Part shown: in pieces, positions 16,087-23,227 of the stretch
Layout: each line of letters starts with the position of its first letter
Position numbering within the stretch: position 1 is the stretch's first letter
NCBI GenBank assembly: GCA_051920445.1
Contig: JBPPLN010000001.1
Coordinates: 496,001 to 560,000 of the forward strand
Direction: 5' to 3'
Length of the DNA: 64,000 bases
Source of the DNA: CAG-177 sp003514385
GTDB lineage: Bacteria > Bacillota > Clostridia > Oscillospirales > Acutalibacteraceae
The notes under the pieces: generated by a model
What the model saw: the letters and a program-made list of their open reading frames with translations, nothing else
What the model was told of the DNA's origin: nothing
Databases searched by the model: none
Program-made: the position numbers and the translations under genes

Positions 16087-18134
16087 TATTCTCTCTCCTT
16101 TGCGCCGCTGACTATCTTATAATAGGCGTTGGAGGTGACGCGGTAAATAAGAGTATAGAAAAGCGCGAACACGACGAAGCACACAAGAGTTGTCACGGCG
16201 AAGAGGACGGGGTTGTTGAAGTTGAAGGCGAGCAATATTCTGCGTATTATTATAGACGCGAATATCATATGCAGACCCGCTCCCGCAAGAGGCAGGAAGA
16301 ATACCGTGAGCAGCTGGGAATTGATGCTCTTTCTTATCTCTTTCTTCGTCATGCCGACCTTCTGCATTATCTCAAAGCGCGACTGATCTTCGTAGCCCTC
16401 AGAGACCTGCTTATAGTAGATTATCAGCACAGCCGCGAAGATGAACACGACCGAGAGCATGACGCCGAGATAGAACAGCGAGCCGAAGGTAGAATAATAA
16501 TCATCCCTGCCGACATTGCAGCTGTCTATCGAGAAAGACATCATATTGCCGTAAGACGACATTACCGGTTTTGTCGCGTCGATATAGTCATTGCACAGCG
16601 CTCTCTCGCCGGCGGTATCGAGATCGGTATCGAAAAATCTGAAATACTTATAGTTGACGGTGCGCACCCCGTTGTGGTTTTCGGGCTTTGCAAAATCCGT
16701 GGCTGCACTTTTGAAGTCGGGCACGAAAATATATATCGAGGACGCGATATTTACGGCGGAGTCGCCGTCAATGAGGAAGCTATCGGCTGTCTTTTTGACC
16801 TTGTAGGTCTTGCCGTCGCCGAGAGTCACGGTGTCATATTTATACTTCATTCTGTAGCCATAGACTATGACCTCATCGGGCGCGAGGGTTTCGTTCGTGC
16901 CCATGACGGCGTTGTAGTCCTCTATCGGCACGACATCGAAGCAGATATACGCATTCGAGTTTGAACCGATTGTTACGCCCGTGCCGCCTGCGATCAGCTT
17001 GCCGCCATCGGAAATCGTGCCGACAGTCACAACGGATCTGTAGGACGCAAAATTTGAGGCGTTCGCCTTATGCGAAGCGGCAAGGGAATCGACGCCTGCG
17101 GCGACTTTTTCGATATTGCCGTCATCGAGTCCGTCGATAGTATCAAAGCCTGTCGAGAGCACGATATCGCGCGGATAGCGGGTGTTGACGCTGTCCTCAG
17201 TGCCGAAGAGCAGGCAGGTGGTCGAGGATATCATGACGAGCACCATTGTTGCGAGCACGCAGACGGACGCGAGTCCCGCGCCGTTTCTCTTCATTCTGTA
17301 GGTCATTGAAGAGACGGAGATGAAATGATTCGGCTTATAATAGTAGTTCTTGCGCTTTTGCAGGAAACGGCAGAGAAGCACCGAGCCGAATATCATCAGA
17401 AGATAAGTGCCTATGATGACCATTATAACCGCGATGAAGAAAACGAGTATCGCGCTCAGGGGCTCTGTTATCACAACGGCGGTAATATATGCGCCGATGA
17501 GCAAAACTGCGCCGCTGATGCCGAGAAGCGGGTTAGCTTTCGGCGGCTTCTCGCCGAGGTTTTCGCTCCTGATTAAAGTTACCGCACTCGCGCCCATTAT
17601 CTGGCGCACAGAGTTGATAAAGAGGAGCAGGAAGATAACGGCGAAAACGCCGACAGTCAGCAATATTGCAGTCGGAGAGACATGGAAAACATAGCTGATA
17701 TCAGTGCCGCCTATCGCCTTGACGAGTCCGAGTTCGGCGAGCTTCGAGAGCGCGACGCCGAGCACAAGACCGCAGAAGAGCGATATGGCAGAAGTTATCA
17801 GGCTCTCCCAAAAGAGCAGGATGCTGATATTCTTTTTGTCCATGCCGAGGATGTTATAGAGTCCGAACTCTTTCTTCCTGCGTCGGATAAGAAACGAATT
17901 TGTATAGAAAAGAAAGATGCAGGCGAATATGGCGATGACCCAGCCGCCGAGCATGAGCACGATGTTGACCGTACCCTCGCCGAATGTGCCCTTGAGCGAC
18001 TCGCCGTAGCGCAGGAAGATGACGATATAATACATCATTATCATGCCTATCTGCGTCAAGATATACGGCAGATAGAGGCGCTTATTCTTCCTTATCCCGT
18101 CAAACGCGAGGCGCGGATAGAAAAACTTTTTCAT
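16086..18134 (-). CDS. BceB-type FtsX-like ABC permease
   Basis: A 682-residue permease with the ten-helix layout of the BceB family: one helix, an FtsX-like block near residues 50-170, further helices to ~310, a large external domain of about 200 residues (~315-540), and a final FtsX block. Families with this layout sense and detoxify cell-wall-targeting peptides such as bacitracin and signal to a BceS-type kinase. Its start overlaps the stop of the ATPase gene by 4 bp (ATGA). The operon order regulator, kinase, ATPase, permease, lipoprotein is clear. The specific peptide recognised is set by the external domain and is unknown. Confidence 0.9.
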   Translation of the reverse strand: MKKFFYPRLAFDGIRKNKRLYLPYILTQIGMIMMYYIVIFLRYGESLKGTFGEGTVNIVLMLGGWVIAIFACIFLFYTNSFLIRRRKKEFGLYNILGMDKKNISILLFWESLITSAISLFCGLVLGVALSKLAELGLVKAIGGTDISYVFHVSPTAILLTVGVFAVIFLLLFINSVRQIMGASAVTLIRSENLGEKPPKANPLLGISGAVLLIGAYITAVVITEPLSAILVFFIAVIMVIIGTYLLMIFGSVLLCRFLQKRKNYYYKPNHFISVSSMTYRMKRNGAGLASVCVLATMVLVMISSTTCLLFGTEDSVNTRYPRDIVLSTGFDTIDGLDDGNIEKVAAGVDSLAASHKANASNFASYRSVVTVGTISDGGKLIAGGTGVTIGSNSNAYICFDVVPIEDYNAVMGTNETLAPDEVIVYGYRMKYKYDTVTLGDGKTYKVKKTADSFLIDGDSAVNIASSIYIFVPDFKSAATDFAKPENHNGVRTVNYKYFRFFDTDLDTAGERALCNDYIDATKPVMSSYGNMMSFSIDSCNVGRDDYYSTFGSLFYLGVMLSVVFIFAAVLIIYYKQVSEGYEDQSRFEIMQKVGMTKKEIRKSINSQLLTVFFLPLAGAGLHMIFASIIIRRILLAFNFNNPVLFAVTTLVCFVVFALFYTLIYRVTSNAYYKIVSGAKERE

Positions 18135-18895
18135 TTGCGCTCACCGCCTGTCGCAAGCAGAGTCAGGGTCTCGGATATCTTCTGATAGAGCTGGCTGTCG
18201 GTATCGGCGCCGCGATAGATCTGATGGAACACCTCGCCGTCCTTTATGAAAAGCACGCGCTTTGCGGAGGAAGCCGCCTTGACGGAGTGCGTGACCATAA
18301 GAATAGTCTGACCGAGGGCGTTGACCTCGGTGAACAGGCGCAGCAGTTCATCGGTGGACTTTGAATCGAGCGCGCCGGTCGGCTCATCGGCGAGAATTAT
18401 GCGCGGCTCGGTTATCAGCGCGCGGGCGACAGCAGCCCTCTGCTTCTGGCCGCCGGATATCTCATAGGGATATTTCTTGAGCAGCTCCGTTATGCCGAGA
18501 CGCTTTGCTATCGGCTCGAGGCGGGAATGCATCTCATCGTAGCTCTTGCCCGCGAGGACGAGCGGAAGATAGATATTATCTTCGACCGTGAAAGTATCGA
18601 GAAGATTGAAATCCTGGAACACGAAGCCGAGGTTGTCTCTGCGGAAAGCGCAGACAGCCGAATCCTTTATCTTTGAAAGATCCCTGCCGTCGATCATAAC
18701 GCTGCCGGAAGTGGGTCTGTCAAGAGCCGCAAGAATATTGAGCAGAGTGGTCTTGCCGGAGCCGGATTCGCCCATTATAGCGACATATTCGCCCTCCGAC
18801 ACGCTGAAATTAACATTTTTAAGAGCCTCGACCTTGTTGCCGCCGAGACGGGTTGAGTAGACTTTTTTGAGTCCGTTGACTTCCAAAATACTCAC
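18131..18895 (-). CDS. BceA-type ABC transporter ATP-binding protein
   Basis: A 254-residue ATPase of the MacB/LolD/BceA branch. Walker A GESGSGKTT lies near residue 40, signature ISGGQKQR near 146, Walker B ILADEPTGALD near 166 and the switch in MVTHS near 200. TAGGAGGTCAACTACAG-like spacing gives a strong GGAGG before the start. It pairs with the BceB-type permease that overlaps its end. Transcription probably begins at the TATAAT at 18927-18932 and is activated through an upstream inverted repeat resembling a BceR box. Confidence 0.93.
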   Translation of the reverse strand: MSILEVNGLKKVYSTRLGGNKVEALKNVNFSVSEGEYVAIMGESGSGKTTLLNILAALDRPTSGSVMIDGRDLSKIKDSAVCAFRRDNLGFVFQDFNLLDTFTVEDNIYLPLVLAGKSYDEMHSRLEPIAKRLGITELLKKYPYEISGGQKQRAAVARALITEPRIILADEPTGALDSKSTDELLRLFTEVNALGQTILMVTHSVKAASSAKRVLFIKDGEVFHQIYRGADTDSQLYQKISETLTLLATGGERK

Positions 18896-18926
18896 TGTAG
18901 TTGACCTCCTGTCATTTTGTGGCTCT

Positions 18927-18932
18927 ATTATA
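18927..18932 (-). promoter_or_regulatory. Promoter -10 box of the bceAB-like genes
   Basis: A perfect TATAAT on the minus strand with no recognisable -35 box at the normal distance, as expected for an activator-dependent promoter. It lies 31 bp upstream of the ATPase start. Confidence 0.55.
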
Positions 18933-18985
18933 GCCGAAAAGGGAAATGCGCCTCCATAGAAAAGGCTTACATTTCCCCTTTCAAA

Positions 18986-19003
18986 TCTTACGGTTTTGTA
19001 AGA
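18986..19003. promoter_or_regulatory. Candidate BceR-type regulator binding site
   Basis: TCTTAC and GTAAGA form a perfect 6-bp inverted repeat separated by 6 bp. On the minus strand the core reads TTACA-N4-CGTAA, one base from the TNACA-N4-TGTAA pattern described for BceR-like regulators of Bacillota. It lies immediately after the kinase stop codon and about 54 bp upstream of the -10 box of bceAB. Confidence 0.55.
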
Positions 19004-19005
19004 AG

Positions 19006-19992
19006 TTATTCTTTTCCCAGTTTATACTGCCCGAGATCGAGGCGAACCGTTGTCCCCTCGCCCACTGTTGAAGAAATCGAGATATCAATGCCGAGGTTTT
19101 GGCATATGCGGCGGCAGAGATAAAGCCCGAGCCCGCTCGCACGGCGGTCGGTTCTGCCGTTGCATCCGGTATAGCCTTTATCAAACACGCGCGGCAGATC
19201 CTCCGGCGCGATGCCTATTCCGGTGTCTTTGATACAAAGGACTTTTCCCTCGGAATAAATCTTTATGCTCCCCTCGCGGGTATATTTGAGCGCATTTGAG
19301 AGCAGCTGCTCGACGACAAACGTGAACCATTTTTCGTCCGTAACGGCTTGAATATCAACGCTGTCATATTCGAGGCGAATCCTGCGGTCTATAAATTCCG
19401 GGGCGAATTTTTTCACCGAGCTTCTGATTATTTCATCTATATCCTGCTGAGTAAAAACATAGTCGCTGTAATCCGAGCCGAGACGCACAAAGACGAGCAC
19501 CATTTCGACATACTGCTCTATCCGCGACAGTTCGGATGCGAGTCTGCGCGCTTCGGGCACATCCTCTTTTTGAAGAGTCAGACGCATCGCCGCTATCGGC
19601 GTTTTTATCTGGTGTGCCCAGACGGTGTAGTAATCGACGGTGTCGCGTATGCGGCTGTCCGTCTGCGCCGTTATCTCCGCTATTTTTTCTTTGAGCACGG
19701 ATATCAGTTGCTGATAGTCGGAATCGACTATCCCCTCCGGCTCGGGCAAAGCAGATATTAATTCGGTATTCCTGCGGTGCAGCTCTTCAAAAAACTTATG
19801 GCGGCGATACGCTTTTGTAATATCATAGGCGGCGAACACCGCGCCGAAAAGCAGGCACAGGGCGCACGGATATATGACCGCGCGCACGGGCAGACGGTAG
19901 AACCAAAACGAAACCGCGAATATGCAGACGAAAAGCAGAAGCAGAAAAAGCCGCCTCCACCGCTCCTTGACATAACCCTTGAAAAAGCTCAT
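19006..19992 (-). CDS. BceS-type sensor histidine kinase
   Basis: A 328-residue intramembrane-sensing kinase. Two transmembrane helices (residues ~12-50) have almost no loop between them, so it cannot sense ligands itself and relies on the BceAB transporter. The phospho-acceptor motif is VWAHQIKTPIAAM near residue 125, followed by an HATPase domain with EQLLSNALKYT (N-box), DTGIGI (G1) and GLGLYL (G2). The ATG at 19992 sits behind GGAGGAG. An in-frame TTG six codons earlier overlaps the regulator stop and is less likely. It should phosphorylate the regulator encoded just upstream. Confidence 0.92.
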   Translation of the reverse strand: MSFFKGYVKERWRRLFLLLLFVCIFAVSFWFYRLPVRAVIYPCALCLLFGAVFAAYDITKAYRRHKFFEELHRRNTELISALPEPEGIVDSDYQQLISVLKEKIAEITAQTDSRIRDTVDYYTVWAHQIKTPIAAMRLTLQKEDVPEARRLASELSRIEQYVEMVLVFVRLGSDYSDYVFTQQDIDEIIRSSVKKFAPEFIDRRIRLEYDSVDIQAVTDEKWFTFVVEQLLSNALKYTREGSIKIYSEGKVLCIKDTGIGIAPEDLPRVFDKGYTGCNGRTDRRASGLGLYLCRRICQNLGIDISISSTVGEGTTVRLDLGQYKLGKE

Positions 19993-20006
19993 AACTCCTC
20001 CGAAAA

Positions 20007-20678
20007 TCAAGCTATTATATATCCGACGCCGAACTTTGTGGCGATAAAATCCTTGAGCCCCGCCGCGTCAAGCTTCTTTCTAAGGCGGTTGACATTGACG
20101 GTGAGTGTATTTTCATCGACGAACGAATCCGTCTCCCAAAGGCGTTCCATCAGCTTTTCGCGGCTGACCACCTTGCCTTTATTTTCCATCAGGCAGAGCA
20201 GAATGCGATATTCATTTTTTGTCAGCGTTATCTTTTCGTCGCCGAAAACGAGCGAATTTTCACCCGTATCGAGCAATGCGCCGCGATGCTCGAGCACAGG
20301 GACATTAGCGCCGAAATCGTAAGTACGGCGCAGAAGAGCCTGAATTTTCGCCATGAGGACGCTGCCGTCGAACGGCTTCGAGATAAAATCATCCGCGCCG
20401 AGGGTCATCGCCATGACGATGTTCATATTATCCGACGCAGAGGAGACGAAGATTATCGGCACCTTTGAGACGCGTCGAATTTCACTGCACCAGTGATAGC
20501 CGTCAAAGAACGGCAGCATGATATCGAGCAGGACTATATGCGGCGAAAACTCGGCGAACTCGTGCATGACATTGCTGAAATTCTGCACGATATGCGTCTG
20601 TAGATTCCATGCCTGCGCCTGCGCCGCGACGGCGTTCGCTATCCCCGGGTCGTCCTCAACGATAAAGAGCCTGTACAT
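20007..20678 (-). CDS. BceR-type response regulator, OmpR family
   Basis: A 223-residue two-domain regulator. The receiver domain has acidic Asp9-Asp10, phosphorylation Asp52 in LLDIMLPFFDG, Ser in VSSASD and the conserved lysine in SKPFDG. The C-terminal winged helix spans ~130-223 (EYRILLCLMENKGKVVSREKL in part, then VNRLRKKLD). It heads the operon with the BceS kinase 14 bp downstream. Likely target: the inverted repeat upstream of the bceAB genes. A GGAGGTGCGGTATG-like context gives a strong ribosome site. Confidence 0.93.
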   Translation of the reverse strand: MYRLFIVEDDPGIANAVAAQAQAWNLQTHIVQNFSNVMHEFAEFSPHIVLLDIMLPFFDGYHWCSEIRRVSKVPIIFVSSASDNMNIVMAMTLGADDFISKPFDGSVLMAKIQALLRRTYDFGANVPVLEHRGALLDTGENSLVFGDEKITLTKNEYRILLCLMENKGKVVSREKLMERLWETDSFVDENTLTVNVNRLRKKLDAAGLKDFIATKFGVGYIIA

Positions 20679-20752
20679 ACCGCACCTCCGAAAACTGTTT
20701 CATAAAAATCAACGGACGAATCCGACCGAAAACTTCGGCTGTATACAAAATA

Positions 20753-20781
20753 ATTATACGGCATCTGCGACCGCGTTTCAA
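20753..20781 (-). promoter_or_regulatory. Promoter of the bceRS-like operon
   Basis: TTGAAA (20781-20776), 17 bp, perfect TATAAT (20758-20753) on the minus strand, 75 bp before the regulator start. Confidence 0.7.
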
Positions 20782-20846
20782 GAAAAACAGTATCGCAAAT
20801 GAACTTCGGCGCATAGAATATACCGAAAAAACTTTGGAGGTGCCAA

Positions 20847-21257
20847 ATGAACAACAATCAAAACCGCTGCGGCTGCGGCGGACAGCCGACAGTCATGGAC
20901 ATTGACCGCGAGACGAAAGAGAACACAAATTTCCGAAAAGAGGCATGGACGGGCGAGCATCTGCAGGTAACGCTGATGTGCATACCCACAAACTGCGACA
21001 TCGGCGCGGAGATCCACGAGGACACAGATCAGCTCGTCTGCATCGTGCAGGGCTGCGCGACAATAAGCTTCGGCGCGACGAAATGTTCCATGTGCGACGG
21101 TCAGAGGGCAAACGGCGGCGACGCCTGCCTCATCCCCGCCGGAACCTGGCACAATATAACAAACAGCGGAAGCATCCCGCTCAAGGTATATTCCGTATAC
21201 GCTCCGCCGCACCACGCGGCAGGAACAGTCCAGCGCACCAAGACCTGCGACTGCTGA
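20847..21257 (+). CDS. Cupin-domain protein
   Basis: A 136-residue single-domain cupin. The first cupin motif is present in altered form, HEDTDQLVCIVQG near residue 58, and the second is IPAGTWHN near 105, giving one clear histidine from each motif. Relatives of this layout bind a divalent metal. The protein is bracketed by unusual cysteines: CGCGG at residues 8-12 and CDC at the very end, which might bind metal or thiols. GGAGGT lies 7 bp before the ATG. It is divergent from the bceRS operon. The reaction, if any, is unknown. Confidence 0.85.
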   Translation: MNNNQNRCGCGGQPTVMDIDRETKENTNFRKEAWTGEHLQVTLMCIPTNCDIGAEIHEDTDQLVCIVQGCATISFGATKCSMCDGQRANGGDACLIPAGTWHNITNSGSIPLKVYSVYAPPHHAAGTVQRTKTCDC

Positions 21258-21267
21258 AAATAAAATA

Positions 21268-21309
21268 GATACAGGCGCCGTGACTCTGGTGGATCACGGC
21301 GCCCGTATC
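21268..21309. repeat. Long perfect-looking hairpin between convergent genes
   Basis: A 16-bp stem with one mismatch (21268-21283 with 21294-21309) around a 10-nt loop. The plus strand has no T run afterwards, while the minus strand is followed by a T-rich tract. It may terminate the minus-strand gene or both. Confidence 0.7.
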
Positions 21310-21437
21310 GTTGAGGAAGTGGAGATAAAAAAGATAATATGGAAATTCCAAAACGCAGGTTGGGGGTTCTGCGTTTTGCGTGGATGGTGAAATCAGCGAA
21401 GCATTACTTTCTGCTTATTCTCGCCCGGCAGTCGAAA

Positions 21438-21731
21438 TCATCCGACCTCGACCGCCGAAAAGTCATAGTACAAATCCATCGGGCGGTTATCGTCGAGCAG
21501 GAGTATGCTGTTATCCTCGAGCAAGAGGTTATCTCCCGCATACTTCATGATGAAGTCTATGCCATAGTTGACAGCCTGTTCTTCATTCTCGGCATAAATA
21601 AATCCGCTGACGGGGTTGACGGTGTCCTCGCAGGCGCCTATCTCCCTGCCGTCCTCTCCGATTTTCTTGCATCGGCATTCGAGCACATAGCGCGAGCCGA
21701 TATCCGGAAGTCCGTTATATTCTTTTAGCAT
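21438..21731 (-). CDS. Small hypothetical protein, 97 residues
   Basis: Not recognised. The open frame extends upstream to 21872, but the N-terminal part has a shadow-like composition, so the ATG at 21731 is preferred although its ribosome site is weak. The product begins MLKEYNGLPDIGS, has two Cys in ECRCKK and one in GACED, and a C-terminal stretch of acidic and hydrophobic residues (LLLEDNSILLLDDNRP). No membrane segment or signal peptide is seen. An opposite-strand frame of 129 codons covers the same bases, but the minus-strand frame has the more protein-like composition. Either a genuine small gene or a decaying one. Confidence 0.45.
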   Translation of the reverse strand: MLKEYNGLPDIGSRYVLECRCKKIGEDGREIGACEDTVNPVSGFIYAENEEQAVNYGIDFIMKYAGDNLLLEDNSILLLDDNRPMDLYYDFSAVEVG

Positions 21732-21900
21732 TACTATCCGTCCCTTGAATTTATCTGCAGGTGCGGTTTGCCGCAGCCTGCCGCATGCCTCCGCGCTGCC
21801 GGCGGTCAGGCAGCAGACGGAAGATCCGCCCGCTTCCCGCCGTATAGGAGTATAGGAGGTAGTTGGCTTCATTTATGTACTTCGCTTGAGTACGCCATAA

Positions 21901-21975
21901 TTTTAACGCAATGCAAGCAAAAAGTGTTGATTTTTCAAAAAGTGATGTAAAAATGGGCAAAAACGATATATTTCG
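21901..21975 (+). repeat. Imperfect 75-bp repeat, copy A, with LytTR-like half-sites
   Basis: Aligns without gaps to 22294-22368 at a fixed offset of 393 bp, about 55 of 75 positions identical by hand count. Inside it AAAGTGATG (21939-21947) and AAAACGATA (21960-21968) form 9-bp direct repeats with a 12-bp spacer, the geometry used by AgrA-type LytTR regulators. Confidence 0.6.
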
Positions 21976-22089
21976 AACAGCTATTTTTCTATACAGCAAA
22001 CATGCGACATATTTTGACAGATTGTTGCGTATAATTATCAGTGCCAAAAGAACATTTTTTTGTACGGCATAATAACACAGTTAAAAAAG

Positions 22090-22143
22090 TGTAAGAACAT
22101 ACCTTATAAGTCCGCCGCGGTGCAGAGTTGTAAGAAAATACCT
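22090..22143 (+). repeat. Pair of 15-bp direct repeats
   Basis: TGTAAGAACATACCT at 22090-22104 and TGTAAGAAAATACCT at 22129-22143 differ at one base and start 39 bp apart. No gene covers them. Confidence 0.75.
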
Positions 22144-22192
22144 GCGCAGTCGGTTAAAATATTTTTCATGCCCATACACTGTTATTATAAAT

Positions 22193-22233
22193 AAAGAAAG
22201 CAGACAAGGCGTGTGCCCTGCCTGCTTTCTTTT
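22193..22233. terminator. Long hairpin with flanking A and T runs
   Basis: An 18-bp stem with two mismatches, flanked by A-rich and T-rich sequence, so it could terminate transcription from either side. No protein gene ends nearby on the plus strand, which hints at a short noncoding transcript upstream. Confidence 0.7.
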
Positions 22234-22293
22234 ATATAGGAGTTATGTAGGAGATAGATTTCAAATTCACGCTCTTTTCAGAGGTCAACACTA

Positions 22294-22368
22294 TTTTAGC
22301 GCAATTGCCGCCGGAAGTGTGAATTTTTGCAAAAGTGATGCGATTTTGGGCGAAAACGATGTTTTTCG
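22294..22368 (+). repeat. Imperfect 75-bp repeat, copy B, with LytTR-like half-sites
   Basis: Partner of 21901-21975. AAAGTGATG (22332-22340) and AAAACGATG (22353-22361) again lie 21 bp apart centre to centre. It is about 100 bp upstream of the LytTR regulator promoter. Confidence 0.6.
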
Positions 22369-22461
22369 TGAGTTTAATTTGCCGAGGTCGCAAAACTCAA
22401 TTCAGGCGGTGACCGGCAAACAGTAAAAAATAATCGCTGATGACATTTTTTGTTTTTCTGT

Positions 22462-22489
22462 TTGCTTTTTCGACAAAATGTGGTATAAT
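22462..22489 (+). promoter_or_regulatory. Promoter of the LytTR regulator gene
   Basis: TTGCTT 22462-22467, 16 bp, perfect TATAAT 22484-22489. It places the start of transcription near 22496, which rules out an in-frame ATG at 22478. Confidence 0.6.
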
Positions 22490-22510
22490 ATTTGCGGGAA
22501 CGTGATTCTT

Positions 22511-23227
22511 TTGATAGATATACTTGTCTGCGATGACAGCGCGGAAATAGTTGAACAAGTAAAAAAGCTGCTGTGCGCATGGGAAAAAGTGAACACTGTC
22601 AGCTTCAATATAGACTGCCGCCAATCGGGAAAATTTATTCTCGAAAACAAGCACAAATATGACATTGCTTTCATTGATATCGAGATGCCCGAAATGAGCG
22701 GACTCGAACTCGCGGTCGAGCTCAAGAAGCAGAACCCGGATGTACTCATCATCGTTCTGACCTCGTTCCAGCGATATCTCGACGACGCGATGCGCATCCA
22801 TGTTTTCAGATATCTCTCGAAGCCCGTCGATGTCAACCGCTTCAGCAAGAACCTCTTTGACGCCGTTCAGGAATACCGCACGCTGAGCAAGACGATAATT
22901 CTCGAGACTCACGACATAGTCAAGAAGATAAAGACAAAAGACATTCTCTATATTGAAAACAGGCGCTACGGCGCACTTCTCGTGACAAAAGACGCCGAAT
23001 ATGCGACGGGAGTCAGACTAAAAGACTGGATAGCCAAAACCGGTCAGCCGGACTGCTTTGTCTATTCCCACGCGAGCTACATAGTCAATCTGCAAAACGT
23101 CATCGACTTTTCAAAAGACAGCGTCACGCTCAGAAAAGGCGACGGCGAAACGGTAAGCGTATATATGTCCCAGCGCAAATACCCCGCCTTCAGAAAGGCA
23201 TTTTTTAACTTTGCGGGAGGTATATGA
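22511..23227 (+). CDS. LytTR-family response regulator (AgrA-like)
   Basis: A 238-residue regulator. The receiver domain begins IDILVCDDSAE, has the phosphorylation Asp in AFIDIEMPEMSG near residue 57 and the lysine in RYLSKPVD near 107. The LytTR DNA-binding domain spans ~135-235 (IKTKDILYIEN, SHASYIVNL). The frame is open from 22478, but the promoter TATAAT overlaps that ATG, so translation must start downstream. TTG at 22511 gives the normal family N-terminus and GTG at 22502 is the alternative. The next gene overlaps by 4 bp. LytTR proteins bind paired 9-bp direct repeats, and two such pairs lie upstream in the 75-bp repeats. Confidence 0.88.
   Translation: MIDILVCDDSAEIVEQVKKLLCAWEKVNTVSFNIDCRQSGKFILENKHKYDIAFIDIEMPEMSGLELAVELKKQNPDVLIIVLTSFQRYLDDAMRIHVFRYLSKPVDVNRFSKNLFDAVQEYRTLSKTIILETHDIVKKIKTKDILYIENRRYGALLVTKDAEYATGVRLKDWIAKTGQPDCFVYSHASYIVNLQNVIDFSKDSVTLRKGDGETVSVYMSQRKYPAFRKAFFNFAGGI

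Larger units (their letters stand above)
21732..22461. other. Noncoding AT-rich stretch with repeated regulatory-like elements
   Basis: No convincing gene. The stretch holds two imperfect copies of a ~75-bp unit, a pair of 15-bp direct repeats and a long hairpin, described separately. A TATAAT at 22030-22035 has TTGACA only 10 bp upstream, too close for a normal promoter. The only short frames starting with ATG are 8-10 codons long. The layout suggests a regulatory region or short noncoding transcript linked to the LytTR system downstream. Confidence 0.5.

Noticed and set aside
21339..21728. 129-codon plus-strand frame
   Set aside because: Overlaps the minus-strand small gene, lacks a ribosome site and has a composition typical of a complement frame.
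22014..22035. TTGACA and TATAAT resembling a strong promoter
   Set aside because: The spacer is only 10 bp, too short for a sigma-A promoter. The TATAAT may still be used with an activator.
21751..22047. 98-codon minus-strand frame over repeat copy A
   Set aside because: Composition is shadow-like, there is no ribosome site, and it spans the noncoding repeated element.
22478..22510. ATG start for the LytTR regulator at 22478
   Set aside because: The TATAAT of its promoter lies at 22484-22489, so this codon is not transcribed. A downstream TTG or GTG is used.
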